From positions 1 to 5,810 of the forward strand of contig JABMMY010000352.1 in assembly GCA_013205415.1 (NCBI GenBank): a stretch of 5,810 nt of DNA. Reading direction: 5' to 3'. Each line of letters opens with the position of its first letter. Position 1 is the stretch's first letter. Position numbers and translations under genes: made by a program. This DNA comes from Deltaproteobacteria bacterium. GTDB lineage: Bacteria > Bdellovibrionota > FAC87 > UBA2466. Below are positions 5,732-5,810 of the stretch, in pieces. The notes beneath the pieces are model-generated. The model had not been told where the DNA came from, searched no databases, and was given only the letters and a program-made list of their open reading frames with translations.

Positions 5732-5810
5732 AGAGTGGAAATCACAAACTAAGCGATTATGCAACAGGAGCCGGATAGCACGGGGGACGAAAAAGGAGCG
5801 AAAAAGGGGG

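Larger units (their letters stand above)
5489..5810. other. Non-coding stretch upstream of the five-gene run; probable promoter region
   Basis: About 320 bases without a gene I can confirm. On the minus strand it should contain the promoter of the oxygenase-led operon. The best -35-like hexamer I see is TTGAAT (5596-5591), but it has only a poor -10 (TACCGA near 5574-5569), so the promoter is unassigned. From about 5480 to 5640 the sequence is AT-rich, with a run of ten A (5558-5567). From 5641 to 5720 it becomes richer in short dyads. At the right edge an ATG at 5759 on the plus strand opens a frame that runs off the window (MQQEPDSTGDEKGAKKG), with an in-frame TAA at 5750 just before it and no clear ribosome-binding site; it may or may not be a gene. 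No tRNA, CRISPR array or insertion-sequence end is visible. Confidence 0.6.

Noticed and set aside
5700..5810. Minus-strand frame ending with TAA near 5700 as the C-terminus of an upstream gene
   Set aside because: The open stretch is only about 37 codons in view, is not recognisable, and crosses the dyad and promoter-like sequence; other frames are equally open for part of it.

Overview
This window holds the 3' end of one plus-strand gene and a compact run of five minus-strand genes, read from about 5490 down to 557. About 320 bases at the right end hold no gene I can confirm. GC content looks moderate (mid-forties percent by eye). Strong AGGAG-type ribosome-binding sites, ATGA stop-start overlaps, a TrmO of the proteobacterial layout and an RluA-type pseudouridine synthase all point to a bacterium, most likely Gram-negative. 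I cannot place it further from sequence alone; a Bdellovibrio-like or other proteobacterial lineage would fit but is a guess.

Layout, left to right. Positions 2-538 (+) are the C-terminal part of a family 2 glycosyltransferase, cut by the window edge. It converges on the minus-strand run, with 18 bases between the two stop codons. Reading the minus strand in its own direction, the run is: an Fe(II)/2-oxoglutarate oxygenase of the clavaminate synthase/AsnO/TauD fold (5488-4520), an ATP-grasp ligase (4501-3245), a 12-helix MFS-like transporter (3260-2142), an RluA-family pseudouridine synthase (2133-1282), and the tRNA methyltransferase TrmO (1285-557). Gaps are 18 bases, a 16-base overlap, 8 bases, and a 4-base ATGA overlap, so one transcript is likely.

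The run has two functional halves. The first three genes look like a minimal pathway for a small peptide-like or amino-acid-derived metabolite: an oxygenase to hydroxylate an amino-acid-type substrate, an ATP-grasp enzyme to form an amide or peptide bond, and an MFS pump to export the product. Bacilysin's BacD/BacE pair follows the same ligase-plus-exporter logic. This three-gene cassette is the most interesting part of the window, and I do not recognise it as a named system. The last two genes are RNA-modification enzymes that are probably unrelated housekeeping genes sharing the transcript.

The right-hand non-coding stretch (5489-5810) carries a perfect 13-base dyad next to a TATAAAT box on the plus strand, a partial second copy of that dyad, and a 10-base homopolymer in the leader of the oxygenase gene. 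It probably contains the operon's promoter, and it may hold the start of a divergent plus-strand gene.
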